A DNA stretch of 24,895 bases from an uncultured bacterium (GTDB lineage Bacteria > Cloacimonadota > Cloacimonadia > Cloacimonadales > Cloacimonadaceae), in the NCBI GenBank assembly GCA_937960795.1, contig CALGPA010000073.1, forward strand, positions 1 through 24,895. Reading direction: 5' to 3'. Position 1 is the stretch's first letter. Every line of letters starts with the position of its first letter. The notes below the pieces were generated by a model. The model made no database searches. It was not told the DNA's origin and saw nothing but the letters and a program-made list of their open reading frames with translations. Shown here piece by piece: positions 9,165-17,571 of this stretch. The position numbers were made by a program, and so were the translations under genes.

Positions 9165-10112
9165 ATGAAAAGCATAATCTTGTCCAAAAACTCTATTGAT
9201 GAGCTTGATAGCCTTCCTCGCTCTTGGGTCTTCTACGCTCTAAAAAGCGAGACGGAATACCTCTATGCCTCGATCAGTGCCCATCTTGGTGCACGAATCA
9301 AGAGTTTTTGGCAAAAGAGCGAAGACGACAGCATCGTGGCAGAGCTGATGGCAGAAGCCAAGTATCTGGTATATCACAGCATGCCAGATTCCATGTCGGC
9401 TTTGATCATGCTCAAAAGTTTCCTCGTTGAAGAGCATCCCGGTTTCCAGCAGCGTCTGCAACCTTGGTCTGAATATGTATATCTCGCTCTGGATAGCCAC
9501 CGTTTTCCCTTCATCTCGATCCAACAGCATACCAATGATGAATGGCTATATTTAGGCCCCTTCCGTAGCCGCTTTTTCCTAATCGACCTCATCGATAGCC
9601 TCAGCCGTATCGTGAAACTGCCCTATTGTGAGACGGGAAGCTATCCTTGCGACAAGTTTGACCGCGGGATCTGCCGGGGCTGGTGTCTGGCTCTGGCTCC
9701 CGCCAAAGAAACCGAGCTGGAGCACGACTTGGATAAGCTGGATATCCTCATCAAGGAGACCTTCCTGCATCCAAACAACGGCATTCTGGAAATGGTGCAA
9801 AAAGAGCGCAATCGCTATTTCGATGATTTGGAATTTGCCAAAGCAGACCTCTTGGATGATGAGATCAATCTGCTCGCAAAATACCGCGATTGGCTGAATT
9901 TCTTCTATGTCACCAAAGATCTCAAGTTCGAGAATCCCCAAGTGACCATACGCGAAGGGCAGCTTGCCCGTGCGGAGATAAACGGCAAGAGCTACAGCTT
10001 CCCCATCGACAGCACCATCCACCGAGAGAATGAACAATTGGCTTTGCCGCTCACCCGGCTGGACGAAGCAAAGATAATCTATGACTACATAAAGGAGCTC
10101 TCCCATGCATGA
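9165..10112 (+). CDS. UvrC N-terminal-like protein with degenerate GIY-YIG domain, Cys4 motif and UVR motif
   Basis: The 315 residues follow the N-terminal half of UvrC. A GIY-YIG-like region (about 15-120) is followed by YLGPF (128-132). A cysteine set C155-x6-C162-x7-C170-x3-C174 has the same last two spacings as the UvrC cysteines reported to bind Fe-S. A UVR-type helix pair follows, with LEFAKADLLDDEI at 222-234. The nuclease signature is lost: GVY is WVF (21-23), YVG is YAS (34-36), the arginine-bearing loop reads HLGARI, and both glutamates of the usual EALLLE are replaced (SALIML, 78-83). The RNase H and HhH halves of true UvrC are absent, replaced by a tail of about 70 residues. It is probably a binding or regulatory protein, not a repair nuclease. 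No Shine-Dalgarno is seen before this ATG. The 3' end overlaps purC by 8 bp. Confidence 0.82.
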   Translation: MKSIILSKNSIDELDSLPRSWVFYALKSETEYLYASISAHLGARIKSFWQKSEDDSIVAELMAEAKYLVYHSMPDSMSALIMLKSFLVEEHPGFQQRLQPWSEYVYLALDSHRFPFISIQQHTNDEWLYLGPFRSRFFLIDLIDSLSRIVKLPYCETGSYPCDKFDRGICRGWCLALAPAKETELEHDLDKLDILIKETFLHPNNGILEMVQKERNRYFDDLEFAKADLLDDEINLLAKYRDWLNFFYVTKDLKFENPQVTIREGQLARAEINGKSYSFPIDSTIHRENEQLALPLTRLDEAKIIYDYIKELSHA

Positions 10113-10989
10113 CGAACTAAAAACACTCCCGATCATAAAAAATTCCTCGCACGGCAAAGTGCGTGATATCTACGATCTTGGCGAAAACCTCCTGATCGTC
10201 ACCAGCGACCGTGTTTCTGCCTTTGACGTGGTGTTCCCAAATCTGATTCCGGATAAAGGCAAGGTGCTAAACGGCATCTCAGTGCATTTTTTCAAGAGCA
10301 CATCTGATATTGCCGAGAACCACTTCATCACAGACCAAGTCGATGAATACCCCTCCGAGCTGCATCCCTTCAAGGACTACCTGGATGGGCGTTCGATGTT
10401 GGTCAAAAAGACCCGCGTCATCCCCTTTGAATGCATCGTGCGAGGCTATATCTCAGGCTCTGCTTGGAGTGAATACAAACGCACCGGCACCGTCGGCGGC
10501 ATGATGATCGCCGAAGATATGCAGGAAAGCCAAGTCTTTGCAAAACCCCTCTTTACCCCTTCCACCAAAGCCACTGATGGACACGATGTCAACATCTCCT
10601 ACCGCGAAATGATGGCTCATATGGATGAGTGGATAGCCAGATATCTCAAAGACACTTCCCTTGCCCTTTTCTCATACGCACATGAGATCATGAAAAAAGA
10701 AGGCATCATCGTAGCAGATACCAAGTTCGAATTTGGCACCATCGGCGACCGGATCATCCTCATCGATGAATGCCTCACGCCGGATTCCTCTCGCTTTTGG
10801 GAGATGGACACATATCAGATCGGACACACACCAAAGAGCTTTGACAAACAGTTTATCAGAGATTATCTGAATCAGACCGGCTGGGACAAACAGCCTCCGG
10901 CACCCGAGCTGCCTGAAGAAGTGATCAACAAAACCAGAGAGAAATATCTCACAGCATACAAAATCATTACAGGAAAAGAACTCACATGA
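10105..10989 (+). CDS. purC: Phosphoribosylaminoimidazole-succinocarboxamide synthase (SAICAR synthase)
   Basis: This enzyme joins CAIR and aspartate with ATP in purine biosynthesis. Recognised blocks are GKVRDIYDLG (17-26), an ATP-site region characteristic of the family, then SDRVSAFDVVFPNLIPDKG (34-52), VRGYISGSAWSEY (112-124), PSTKATDGHD (152-161) and LIDECLTPDSSRFW (219-232). At 294 residues it is the longer form, closer in length to yeast Ade1 than to the roughly 240-residue E. coli enzyme. The start has AGGAG seven bases upstream and overlaps the previous gene's end by 8 bp. The stop overlaps the next gene's start by four bases (ATGA). It is cytoplasmic, and all expected blocks are present. 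Confidence 0.96.
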   Translation: MHDELKTLPIIKNSSHGKVRDIYDLGENLLIVTSDRVSAFDVVFPNLIPDKGKVLNGISVHFFKSTSDIAENHFITDQVDEYPSELHPFKDYLDGRSMLVKKTRVIPFECIVRGYISGSAWSEYKRTGTVGGMMIAEDMQESQVFAKPLFTPSTKATDGHDVNISYREMMAHMDEWIARYLKDTSLALFSYAHEIMKKEGIIVADTKFEFGTIGDRIILIDECLTPDSSRFWEMDTYQIGHTPKSFDKQFIRDYLNQTGWDKQPPAPELPEEVINKTREKYLTAYKIITGKELT

Positions 10990-11360
10990 CAAAACTGATC
11001 TGCATCGTCGACGACGAAGAAGAATTGGTAGAAAACCTCAAGATAGAGATCCAAGAACTTCGCCCTGAGTGGGAAGTTCACACTTTCTGCGATGGCCTTA
11101 AGGCATTGCAAGAGATCATGGGCGGCAAGGTGGATGCGGTGCTGACCGATATCGCCATGCCCGATATGGATGGTTACGAACTATTTTGGCGCGTAAAAGA
11201 CTATGATGAGAAGATCCCGGTGATCATGATGACCGGCTTTGGCTATGATCCAAACCATGTCTTGGTGCGTGCCAAGGTGGACGGCCTCAAAGACGTTATT
11301 TTCAAACCCTTCGACGTTGAAAAGCTCGTCGGTCTCATCGATAGTAAACTGGATAAGTGA
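10986..11360 (+). CDS. Stand-alone response regulator receiver domain (CheY-like)
   Basis: This is a 124-residue single receiver domain with no output domain. The acidic pair is D9/D10 (IVDDEEE), the phospho-acceptor is D55 in LTDIAMPDMDG, the switch threonine is T83 in MMTG, and the conserved lysine is K107 in FKPF. All residues needed for phosphorylation are present. It acts by protein-protein contact or phosphotransfer. No histidine kinase is encoded in the window, so its partner is unknown. The ATG overlaps the purC stop (ATGA) and its TGA overlaps the GTG start of lpxK, which places it inside a translationally coupled operon. Confidence 0.93.
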   Translation: MTKLICIVDDEEELVENLKIEIQELRPEWEVHTFCDGLKALQEIMGGKVDAVLTDIAMPDMDGYELFWRVKDYDEKIPVIMMTGFGYDPNHVLVRAKVDGLKDVIFKPFDVEKLVGLIDSKLDK

Positions 11361-12391
11361 GAAGACAAAGCTTTGCCCGAACTCACCTACTAAATCGCAG
11401 CTTTTTAAGCTATATCCTATACCCGGCTTCCCTCGTGTATGCCGGGTATATGCTTTTTAGGCGCAAAGTGCTTTTCCCTTCGCCTTACAAAGCGGATTTC
11501 CCCGTCGTCAGCATCGGCAATCTCACTATCGGCGGCAGCGGCAAAAGCCCGATTGCCATCGCTCTGATCAAGGCTCTCAAAGCGCGCGGGCTAAAAGTAG
11601 CCTATGCCTCTCGAGGATATAAATCCGCTCTGGAAGATGGCGCATTTCTGCTCTATGATGGCAAGAAATTTCTGCATCCTGAAGACAAAGCCGGAGATGA
11701 AGCGGTGATGGCTGCGCGCATCCTCAAGGATGTACCGGTCTTTTGTGGCAAGCGCCGCACTGACGTGCTCAAGCTTGCTAAAAGCCTTGCTTTGGATATC
11801 TTGATCTTGGACGACGCATTCCAGCATCTGAGAGTGCATCGAGATCTGGACATTGTGGTCTTTGATACACAGACTGCTCTGGGCAATGGCTTCGTCATCC
11901 CGGCAGGATTTCTCAGAGAAGGACTCTGCGCTCTTCATGGAGATTCCATATTGATCCTACATCAAAAGCCGGATGGATCCCCAAATCCCGCTCTTAAGCA
12001 AAGATTAAGACGCCAAGGACAGCCCCTATTTCGCGCTCATAGCCGCAGCTCGGATATCACTCATCAAGGGGAGATAATCGATCCAAAATCACTAAAAGGC
12101 AAGAACATCGCCTTGGTTTCCGCTATAGCTCAGCCCTTGTCGTTTGAAAGCAGCGTAAGAAAAATGGGCATCAGCTTTTCCGAGCATCACATCTTCGGCG
12201 ACCATCACCCCTTTGCGGATAGCAAGACTGTGGAGCTGCTCAAGCAGGAGCCGGCAGATTATCTGCTCTGCACCGCCAAAGATGCCCCGAAGCTGGAGCC
12301 AATCTTTGGTAATCGCCTCCTGGTCGTGGGTCTTGAGACCACACTGGAGCCTGAGCTCATCGATTTTGTGATGAGCCTCGCCAAACGCTAG
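11357..12391 (+). CDS. lpxK: Tetraacyldisaccharide 4'-kinase
   Basis: LpxK phosphorylates the 4' position of the lipid A disaccharide precursor at the inner membrane, which implies an LPS-containing outer membrane. An N-terminal hydrophobic helix (about 16-34) is followed by the P-loop region SIGNLTIGGSGKSP (52-65). The LpxK signature LDDAFQHLRVHRD (151-163) carries D152, D153 and H157, and VVFD ends this strand at 170. FVIPAGFLREG is also typical. The 344-residue length is normal. The start is GTG, overlapping the previous stop (GTGA); no strong Shine-Dalgarno is seen, so translational coupling is likely. The gene converges on the Na/Pi-transporter gene with a 9-bp gap and no visible hairpin between them. 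Confidence 0.95.
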   Translation: MRRQSFARTHLLNRSFLSYILYPASLVYAGYMLFRRKVLFPSPYKADFPVVSIGNLTIGGSGKSPIAIALIKALKARGLKVAYASRGYKSALEDGAFLLYDGKKFLHPEDKAGDEAVMAARILKDVPVFCGKRRTDVLKLAKSLALDILILDDAFQHLRVHRDLDIVVFDTQTALGNGFVIPAGFLREGLCALHGDSILILHQKPDGSPNPALKQRLRRQGQPLFRAHSRSSDITHQGEIIDPKSLKGKNIALVSAIAQPLSFESSVRKMGISFSEHHIFGDHHPFADSKTVELLKQEPADYLLCTAKDAPKLEPIFGNRLLVVGLETTLEPELIDFVMSLAKR

Positions 12392-12400
12392 TCAGACAAT

Positions 12401-14086
12401 CTATTCGTCATCATCATCCAGCTCACCTGCCAACTTATGAGAATAGATGAATTTGTGACTTCCCGCTTTTACCACGTTTTTCAGCTTGTCCGCAATCACT
12501 TCCACTTGATCGATATAATCAATGGTATTCAGTCCACCGGCAGGATCGCATTCTCCATTCTGGATCAAGCTAAGGATGCTGCTGCGGAGGTTAAAATGCT
12601 GTTCATTGATCCTACCCTCCATTTCGATGATCTTGTAGCTACAGTCTTCTTTGAGGCTCTCCATATACTCCAAGCATAGATCAAGCATAAACATGATCTT
12701 GGCATGCAGATCATCGATCATCGTGCCAAATTCCTCAGCAAGAGGATGCTTTTGCGCTGTCATCTGATAGTTTAGGATGCGGTTCACTTCTTCGGTAAAG
12801 TCTCCTATCTTCTCGATGTCATTGACAGTGTGCAATAGAGCCGGAATCTTTTGGATGATATCATCCGCATTGGTCTTTTCGTTGACTGCCACCAGATAGA
12901 GAGTGATCTCCCGCTGGAGATGGTCTATCGCCGCTTCAATCTTGCTGACACGGATCTGCTTTTTGTAGTTTTTGTCCTTAAATGCCTCATAACTCACTAC
13001 CAATCCCAATCTCACTAAACGCAGCATTTCCCGCATCTCCTTGATGGATTGATCGATCGCCAGCTCACTATCCGAGATCAAGTGATAGTTCAGATGCTTT
13101 GGCTCGCCTAGATTGATGGTATCTATCTTATCTTTGGGGATGATCTTGGTCGCCAATCGCGCAAACACTCCCGCAAAAGGCAGACAGACAATGGTGTTAA
13201 ACACATTAAAAAAGGTATGTCCATTGGCGACATGGCGCGCCAGATTCTCGCCTAAAAGTACATCCCCGGGCGTAATGCGATTTATCACTATGGTATACAA
13301 TCCAAAATAGGTTAGCAATCCAAAGAGAATCGTGCCAAATGAATTGAACAAAGTATGCACCATTGCCACTCTGCGGGCAGTATAGTTTGTCCCGATCCCC
13401 GCCAGCCAAGCAGTGATCGTGGTGCCGATATTGTCACCAAAGACCAGATACAATGCTCCCTCAAAGGGGATCAAACCATTGCTGGCAAGCACGATCACGA
13501 TTCCGACAGAGGCGGAGGAACTTTGGATGATCATCGTGAATATAGTGCCCATCAAGATGCCCAAGAGCGGGTTGCCGGCAATCTGAACCATGATATCTCT
13601 GGCAATCTGAGATTCACGCAGAGGAATCACTGCCGACGACATCACATTCAGCCCAATGAAGAGCAGTCCAAAGCCGATGATGATCTGGCTCCAACGCTCC
13701 ATCCTGCGACTCTTGCGAATGAGCAGAAGGCTCACACCTGCGATGATAAAGGCAAAGGCATAGTGCCCGATATTAAAAGCTATCAATTGCGCTGTGATGG
13801 TCGTGCCGATATTGGCGCCCATGACCACACCCACAGCCTGAGCAAGAGTCATGATCCCAGCATTTACCAAGCCAATCATCATCACCGTGGTTGCCGAAGA
13901 GCTCTGCACCATTGCGGTCACCGAAAGTCCCACAATCACGCCCTTTAGCGGAGTGTTTGTGAGCATCTTCAGGATCCTGCGCATCTCGTTGCCTGCTACG
14001 GCATGGAGATTGTCGGTCATCTTGTTCATCCCGAAGATGAACAGTGCCAAGCCACCAAAGAAATTGATAATCTGTAATATAGACAT
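12401..14086 (-). CDS. Na/Pi-cotransporter family protein with PhoU-like C-terminal domain
   Basis: This 561-residue membrane protein resembles the NptA/YjbB branch of sodium-phosphate cotransporters. The two inverted halves each carry the QSSS signature: VQSSSATTV (Q61) and IQSSSASVG (Q188). Each is followed by a paired segment, GANIGTTITA and GDNIGTTITAWLAG. About eight hydrophobic helices occupy residues 1-320. The rest (about 340-550) is helical and PhoU-like, probably cytoplasmic and regulatory. The C-terminus ends in an acidic DDDDE. AGAGGA lies about 13 bases before the ATG, which is longer than usual. It lies downstream of the lysS terminator, so it may have its own promoter in the 104-bp gap. 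Phosphate transport is a family inference. Confidence 0.9.
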   Translation of the reverse strand: MSILQIINFFGGLALFIFGMNKMTDNLHAVAGNEMRRILKMLTNTPLKGVIVGLSVTAMVQSSSATTVMMIGLVNAGIMTLAQAVGVVMGANIGTTITAQLIAFNIGHYAFAFIIAGVSLLLIRKSRRMERWSQIIIGFGLLFIGLNVMSSAVIPLRESQIARDIMVQIAGNPLLGILMGTIFTMIIQSSSASVGIVIVLASNGLIPFEGALYLVFGDNIGTTITAWLAGIGTNYTARRVAMVHTLFNSFGTILFGLLTYFGLYTIVINRITPGDVLLGENLARHVANGHTFFNVFNTIVCLPFAGVFARLATKIIPKDKIDTINLGEPKHLNYHLISDSELAIDQSIKEMREMLRLVRLGLVVSYEAFKDKNYKKQIRVSKIEAAIDHLQREITLYLVAVNEKTNADDIIQKIPALLHTVNDIEKIGDFTEEVNRILNYQMTAQKHPLAEEFGTMIDDLHAKIMFMLDLCLEYMESLKEDCSYKIIEMEGRINEQHFNLRSSILSLIQNGECDPAGGLNTIDYIDQVEVIADKLKNVVKAGSHKFIYSHKLAGELDDDDE

Positions 14087-14191
14087 ATGTTCTGACGATC
14101 CTCTTACTATGATGGATTCATTTCTGAGCTTAAGCTTCTGCAGTCAAGCTTTTCTTTGCTTTTTTCGCTAGATGTCTGCATTTATAGATAG

Positions 14192-14220
14192 AAAAAAACC
14201 CGGAATCAGATCCCGGGTTT
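14192..14220 (-). terminator. Intrinsic terminator overlapping the lysS stop codon
   Basis: Reading the minus strand, AAACCCGG (14220-14213), a 9-base loop containing the stop codon TGA (14208-14206), then CCGGGTTT (14203-14196) and further T residues to 14192. The stem is 8 bp with a U-tract. The 5' arm encodes the last residues of lysS (Lys-Pro-Gly). Confidence 0.85.
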
Positions 14221-15699
14221 CATTTGGGGAAAAAGTATTACTTCTTTGATTGAGTCATTCTCTGTCAGGAGCATCACCAAGCGGTCCACTCCGATTCCCT
14301 GGCCACCCATGGGGGGCATACCATATTCCAGAGCTTCCAGAAAATCCTCATCAACCACGTTTGCTTCGTCATCTCCCATAGCTCTGAGGGCTGCTTGCGC
14401 TTCAAGCCGCGCTCTTTGATCCAAGGGATCATTCAACTCACTAAACGCATTGGCAAATTCACCTCCGGCGATGATCAATTCAAATCTATCTGCCAAGAGC
14501 GGATTCCCCGGCTTTGCCTTCGCCAATGGAGAGATCTCCTTGGGAAAATCACAGACAAACGTGGGCTGGATCAGGCTGTGCTCGACAAAATGCTCAAAGA
14601 GCACGGCAATGATCTTGCCTTTGCCGGATCCCGGGGGGATCTCAAGCTCATGCTTTTTGCAAAGCGCGATCAGGGCCTCATCACTTTCGTTTAGGACATC
14701 CACACCCAGCTTTTCTTGCACAAGCTCAGCCATGCCGGCTCGACGCCATTCGCCCATGAGATTGACCTTGTGGCCTTGATAGACGTATTCATCTTTGCCG
14801 ATGACATTCTTGGCGAGATGCTTTACCATCCCTTCCACCAAGTCCATCATCCCGCGTAGATCCGAATATGCCTCATAGGATTCCAGCATGGTAAATTCCG
14901 GATTGTGAGTGCGATCCATGCCTTCATTGCGGAAGTTCTTGCCGATCTCATAGACCCGCTCATATCCGCCTACGATCAGACGCTTGAGATATAGCTCCAC
15001 GGCTATTCTCAGATACAGATCCACGTCCAAAGTATTGTGATGGGTCACAAATGGCCGCGCATTGGCTCCGCCATATAGAGGCTGCAAGATGGGCGTCTCC
15101 ACTTCCATATAGTCACGCTCGTTTAGATAGGATCTCATCTCACGGATAATCCGGGATCTCAGCTTAAAGACCTTGCGATGCTCCGGATTCAAAAGAAGAT
15201 CCAGATAGCGCTTTCGGTAGCGCAGCTCGATGTCAGCAAACTCATCATAGCGGATGGTCTTGCCGTCTTCGACGCGTTCTTTGACCGCCGGCAGAGGACG
15301 GATGTTTTTGCCCAAAAGGCGGATTCTGCTGCAACGCAGAGAATATTCGCCGCTATTGGTGAAGAATGGGCTTCCTGTGGCTTCCACAAAGTCACCGGCA
15401 TCACAGAGCTTGAAAAGTTCATAGTTCTCTTCACCGGTCTCATTTTTGGAGACATAGAGCTGGATCTTGCCGCTGTCATCTTCGAGATTGCCAAAGCCAA
15501 GTTTGCCCTGGCGGCGCATTGCCACGAGGCGCCCCGCCAGGGTAACACTTTCAGCTCTTTCCACCCAAGACTCACGATCTTCAAAAAGATCAGCTATCTT
15601 GTGGCTGCGTCCGCTTTCCACCGGGTAGGGATCAATGCCCAAGGCACGGATCTTCGCCAGCTTCTCTTTACGGAGCTTTATAAATTGATTGTCTGACAT
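14206..15699 (-). CDS. lysS: Lysyl-tRNA synthetase, class II
   Basis: This enzyme charges tRNA-Lys. An OB-fold anticodon-binding domain (about 50-135) precedes the class II catalytic core. Visible class II motifs are motif 1 around RSRIIREMRSYLNERDYMEV (181-200), motif 2 FRNEGMDRTHNPEFTMLE (256-273), and motif 3 GMPPMGGQGIGVDRLVMLLT (460-479). The GGANARPFVTHHN segment (210-222) is typical of LysS. The length of 497 is close to the usual 490-505. The ATG lies only two bases after the stop of the S1 gene and has no clear Shine-Dalgarno, so translation is probably coupled to rpsA. An intrinsic terminator overlaps the stop codon. Confidence 0.97.
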   Translation of the reverse strand: MSDNQFIKLRKEKLAKIRALGIDPYPVESGRSHKIADLFEDRESWVERAESVTLAGRLVAMRRQGKLGFGNLEDDSGKIQLYVSKNETGEENYELFKLCDAGDFVEATGSPFFTNSGEYSLRCSRIRLLGKNIRPLPAVKERVEDGKTIRYDEFADIELRYRKRYLDLLLNPEHRKVFKLRSRIIREMRSYLNERDYMEVETPILQPLYGGANARPFVTHHNTLDVDLYLRIAVELYLKRLIVGGYERVYEIGKNFRNEGMDRTHNPEFTMLESYEAYSDLRGMMDLVEGMVKHLAKNVIGKDEYVYQGHKVNLMGEWRRAGMAELVQEKLGVDVLNESDEALIALCKKHELEIPPGSGKGKIIAVLFEHFVEHSLIQPTFVCDFPKEISPLAKAKPGNPLLADRFELIIAGGEFANAFSELNDPLDQRARLEAQAALRAMGDDEANVVDEDFLEALEYGMPPMGGQGIGVDRLVMLLTENDSIKEVILFPQMKPGI

Positions 15700-15701
15700 T
15701 A

Positions 15702-17231
15702 TTAAAACAGATCTTTAAAGGGATTGTCCTCGACCAGAGCATTCTTTTCGTTGGCATATTTGCGCCACTCTTCGTCTCTGCGTCCACCACGACGTCCGCC
15801 ACCATAATTATCACGATCACGATAGCTGTCTCTGCCGCTGTTGTCACGCGGATTACGATCTTGTTGCTGACGCGGACGAGATGCTGCTGCGATCTCTTCC
15901 GGGGTCCGGTCGGTATAATCCAAAGTGATGCGGTGGTTGCCTTTATCAATGGCTGTCACCATCAATTTCACAATGTCACCACTCTTGAAATCATCGGTTC
16001 TGCGAACTCTTGAGCGCGGCAGAAGACCGGTGATGCCTTCGCTGATGGTCACAAACACGCCGAAGTTTGTGGAGGATTCCACAGTGCCGTCAAACGGCTC
16101 TTCCAGCTTGACCACATCCTCGATGTCATCCCATGGATCAGGCTGAAGTGCCTTGAGCGACAATGAGATCTTCTGAGTGTCCGGATCTATGCGCAAGATC
16201 TGCACGCGCACATAATCGCCCTCTTTGAGGACTTCGCGCGGGTGCCCGATATTGCGGCTGCGGCTCATCTCGGAGACGGGGATCAAACCTTCCACTCCGG
16301 GCTTGAGCTCGGCAAAAGCGCCAAAGCTGTGCAAACGCAAAACGCGGCAATCCACTTCGTCACCTTCCTTGACTTCACTCATGGCCTGCAAGAAGGGATT
16401 TTCCTGCATGGCTTTGAGAGAAAGCGCTACTTTATCACCTTTGATGGCGAGGATCTTCACATCCAGCTCTTGTCCTGATTTGAGTACATCCTGAGGCTTG
16501 ATCACGTGTTGCCAGGAAATCTCAGATACATGCATAAGCCCTTCCACGCCACCGATATCGATGAATGCGCCAAAGCTTGTCATCCGCATTACCTTGCCGG
16601 GAACCACGTCCCCTTCATTGAGCTTGGACAAGACCTCTTGTCTCTTCTCTTGAGCTTCCTGTTCTGCCAACTGGCGGTGGGAAACCACGAGCCTGCGACA
16701 ATTTTCCGAACACTCAATCACCACAAAATCCAGGCTTTGACCGATGAAGACTGTGCTGTCATCGACCGGTCGGGCTGAAATCTGCGAAACCGGACAAAAA
16801 GCGCGAGCCCCGAGGATGTCTACATTGAATCCACCCTTGGTAACTGAATATACCTTGCCTTGCACCGGAATCTTCTTTTCGTAGGCATCACGAATGGACT
16901 GCTTGTCCACGTGCTGCTTGGTGAGGCTTTTGCCAACTACGTAGCCCTGATCGTTTTGATCGACCACATAACCTTTGAGTACGTCACCCACGCCAAGCGT
17001 GAGATTGCCTTTTTCATCGGAATATTCGCTGATCTCAGCATATGCGTCGAACTTGCCACCAAGATTTACGATCAGGAAATTCTCTGTGATCGTGACGATC
17101 GGGGCTTCGACTACATCGCCTTTTTTGATTTCTGCTGTGTTTTCAAAGGAATCTTCGAGCATGCGAAGATAATCTTCCTTCATTTCTTTTAAAGCAGCTT
17201 TGCTGCTGGTTTCACGCACCTTGTCTGACAT
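15702..17231 (-). CDS. rpsA: 30S ribosomal protein S1, five S1 domains with an Arg/Gly-rich tail
   Basis: S1 helps mRNA binding on the 30S subunit. Five S1/OB repeats are seen at about 36-103, 121-187, 205-273, 289-361 and 377-440. The later ones carry the classical signatures TSFGAFIDIGGVEGLMHVSE, HSFGAFAELKPGVEGLIPVS and TNFGVFV. Domain 3 is the best match to a canonical S1 unit, while domains 1 and 2 are more divergent, as in known S1 proteins. After the last domain an unusual low-complexity tail (about 452-488) is rich in Arg, Asp, Gly, Asn and Gln, including GGGRRGGRR; it then ends in VEDNPFKDLF. AGGAG lies six bases before the ATG. It is cotranscribed with lysS (2-bp gap). E. coli S1 has six domains and 557 residues. 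Confidence 0.93.
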   Translation of the reverse strand: MSDKVRETSSKAALKEMKEDYLRMLEDSFENTAEIKKGDVVEAPIVTITENFLIVNLGGKFDAYAEISEYSDEKGNLTLGVGDVLKGYVVDQNDQGYVVGKSLTKQHVDKQSIRDAYEKKIPVQGKVYSVTKGGFNVDILGARAFCPVSQISARPVDDSTVFIGQSLDFVVIECSENCRRLVVSHRQLAEQEAQEKRQEVLSKLNEGDVVPGKVMRMTSFGAFIDIGGVEGLMHVSEISWQHVIKPQDVLKSGQELDVKILAIKGDKVALSLKAMQENPFLQAMSEVKEGDEVDCRVLRLHSFGAFAELKPGVEGLIPVSEMSRSRNIGHPREVLKEGDYVRVQILRIDPDTQKISLSLKALQPDPWDDIEDVVKLEEPFDGTVESSTNFGVFVTISEGITGLLPRSRVRRTDDFKSGDIVKLMVTAIDKGNHRITLDYTDRTPEEIAAASRPRQQQDRNPRDNSGRDSYRDRDNYGGGRRGGRRDEEWRKYANEKNALVEDNPFKDLF

Positions 17232-17373
17232 ATGTAACTCCTAACGACTATTGAGAATTCCACGATTTTGAATTGGCTCTTTTTGTAAAGCCTTTTATTT
17301 ATTTTCATGCTTTTATCTCATATTTGGCAGTGTTTAGATCGTGGTTCTAAGTTCGTAGTTCGTGGTTGGGGAA
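17232..17373 (-). promoter_or_regulatory. Upstream region of rpsA
   Basis: This AT-rich spacer precedes the S1-lysS operon. On the minus strand AGGAG at 17242-17238 is the ribosome site. A TTTACA element lies about 45 bases upstream of the ATG (within 17281-17293), but no good -10 element is at normal spacing. A promoter is expected here; its exact position is not resolved. Confidence 0.35.
17339..17367. repeat. Short imperfect direct repeats TCGTRGTT
   Basis: Three imperfect copies of TCGTGGTT/TCGTAGTT occur at 17339-17346, about 17353-17360 and 17360-17367. They mark the boundary between the rpsA upstream region and the decayed phage segment. No function is evident. Confidence 0.5.
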
Positions 17374-17514
17374 ATGGGCAACGCTAAAACAAAGCGCGTA
17401 TGCTGTGCCCACAATGTGGATGATCCCGATTCGGATCTGTACCAACTCAAAGAGATGTTCCGCTCTTTCTACCAAAAGCTGATGAACCGGGACCTGCCTG
17501 TCGCCGGAAATTAA
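17374..17514 (+). CDS. Small hypothetical ORF (46 residues), probably a leftover fragment
   Basis: The frame runs from ATG 17374 to TAA 17512-17514 and encodes MGNAKTKRVCCAHNVDD and on to a C-terminal PVAGN. There is no recognisable domain and no good Shine-Dalgarno. It is kept because it lies on the same strand as, and directly upstream of, the decayed phage frames. It may be a broken end of another phage gene. A real product is doubtful. Confidence 0.25.
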   Translation: MGNAKTKRVCCAHNVDDPDSDLYQLKEMFRSFYQKLMNRDLPVAGN

Positions 17515-17571
17515 TAATGCACCAGAAACGGAACTTATAGACTGCACCACTCTGAGGAATAACTAAACTAC

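Noticed and set aside
9579..10157. Minus-strand open frame of 192 codons
   Set aside because: It is antisense to the UvrC-like gene and the start of purC, both supported by clear motifs.
12392..12400. A shared bidirectional terminator between lpxK and the Na/Pi-transporter gene
   Set aside because: The gap is 9 bp and no hairpin with a T-tract was found around it.
13355..13948. Plus-strand open frame of 197 codons, rich in His and Asp
   Set aside because: It is the antisense of the QSSS and GTT repeats of the Na/Pi-transporter gene; its composition is not that of a real protein.
17347..17550. Minus-strand open frame of 67 codons upstream of rpsA
   Set aside because: No domain or ribosome site, and it runs through the short TCGTRGTT repeats; the neighbouring relics are all on the plus strand.
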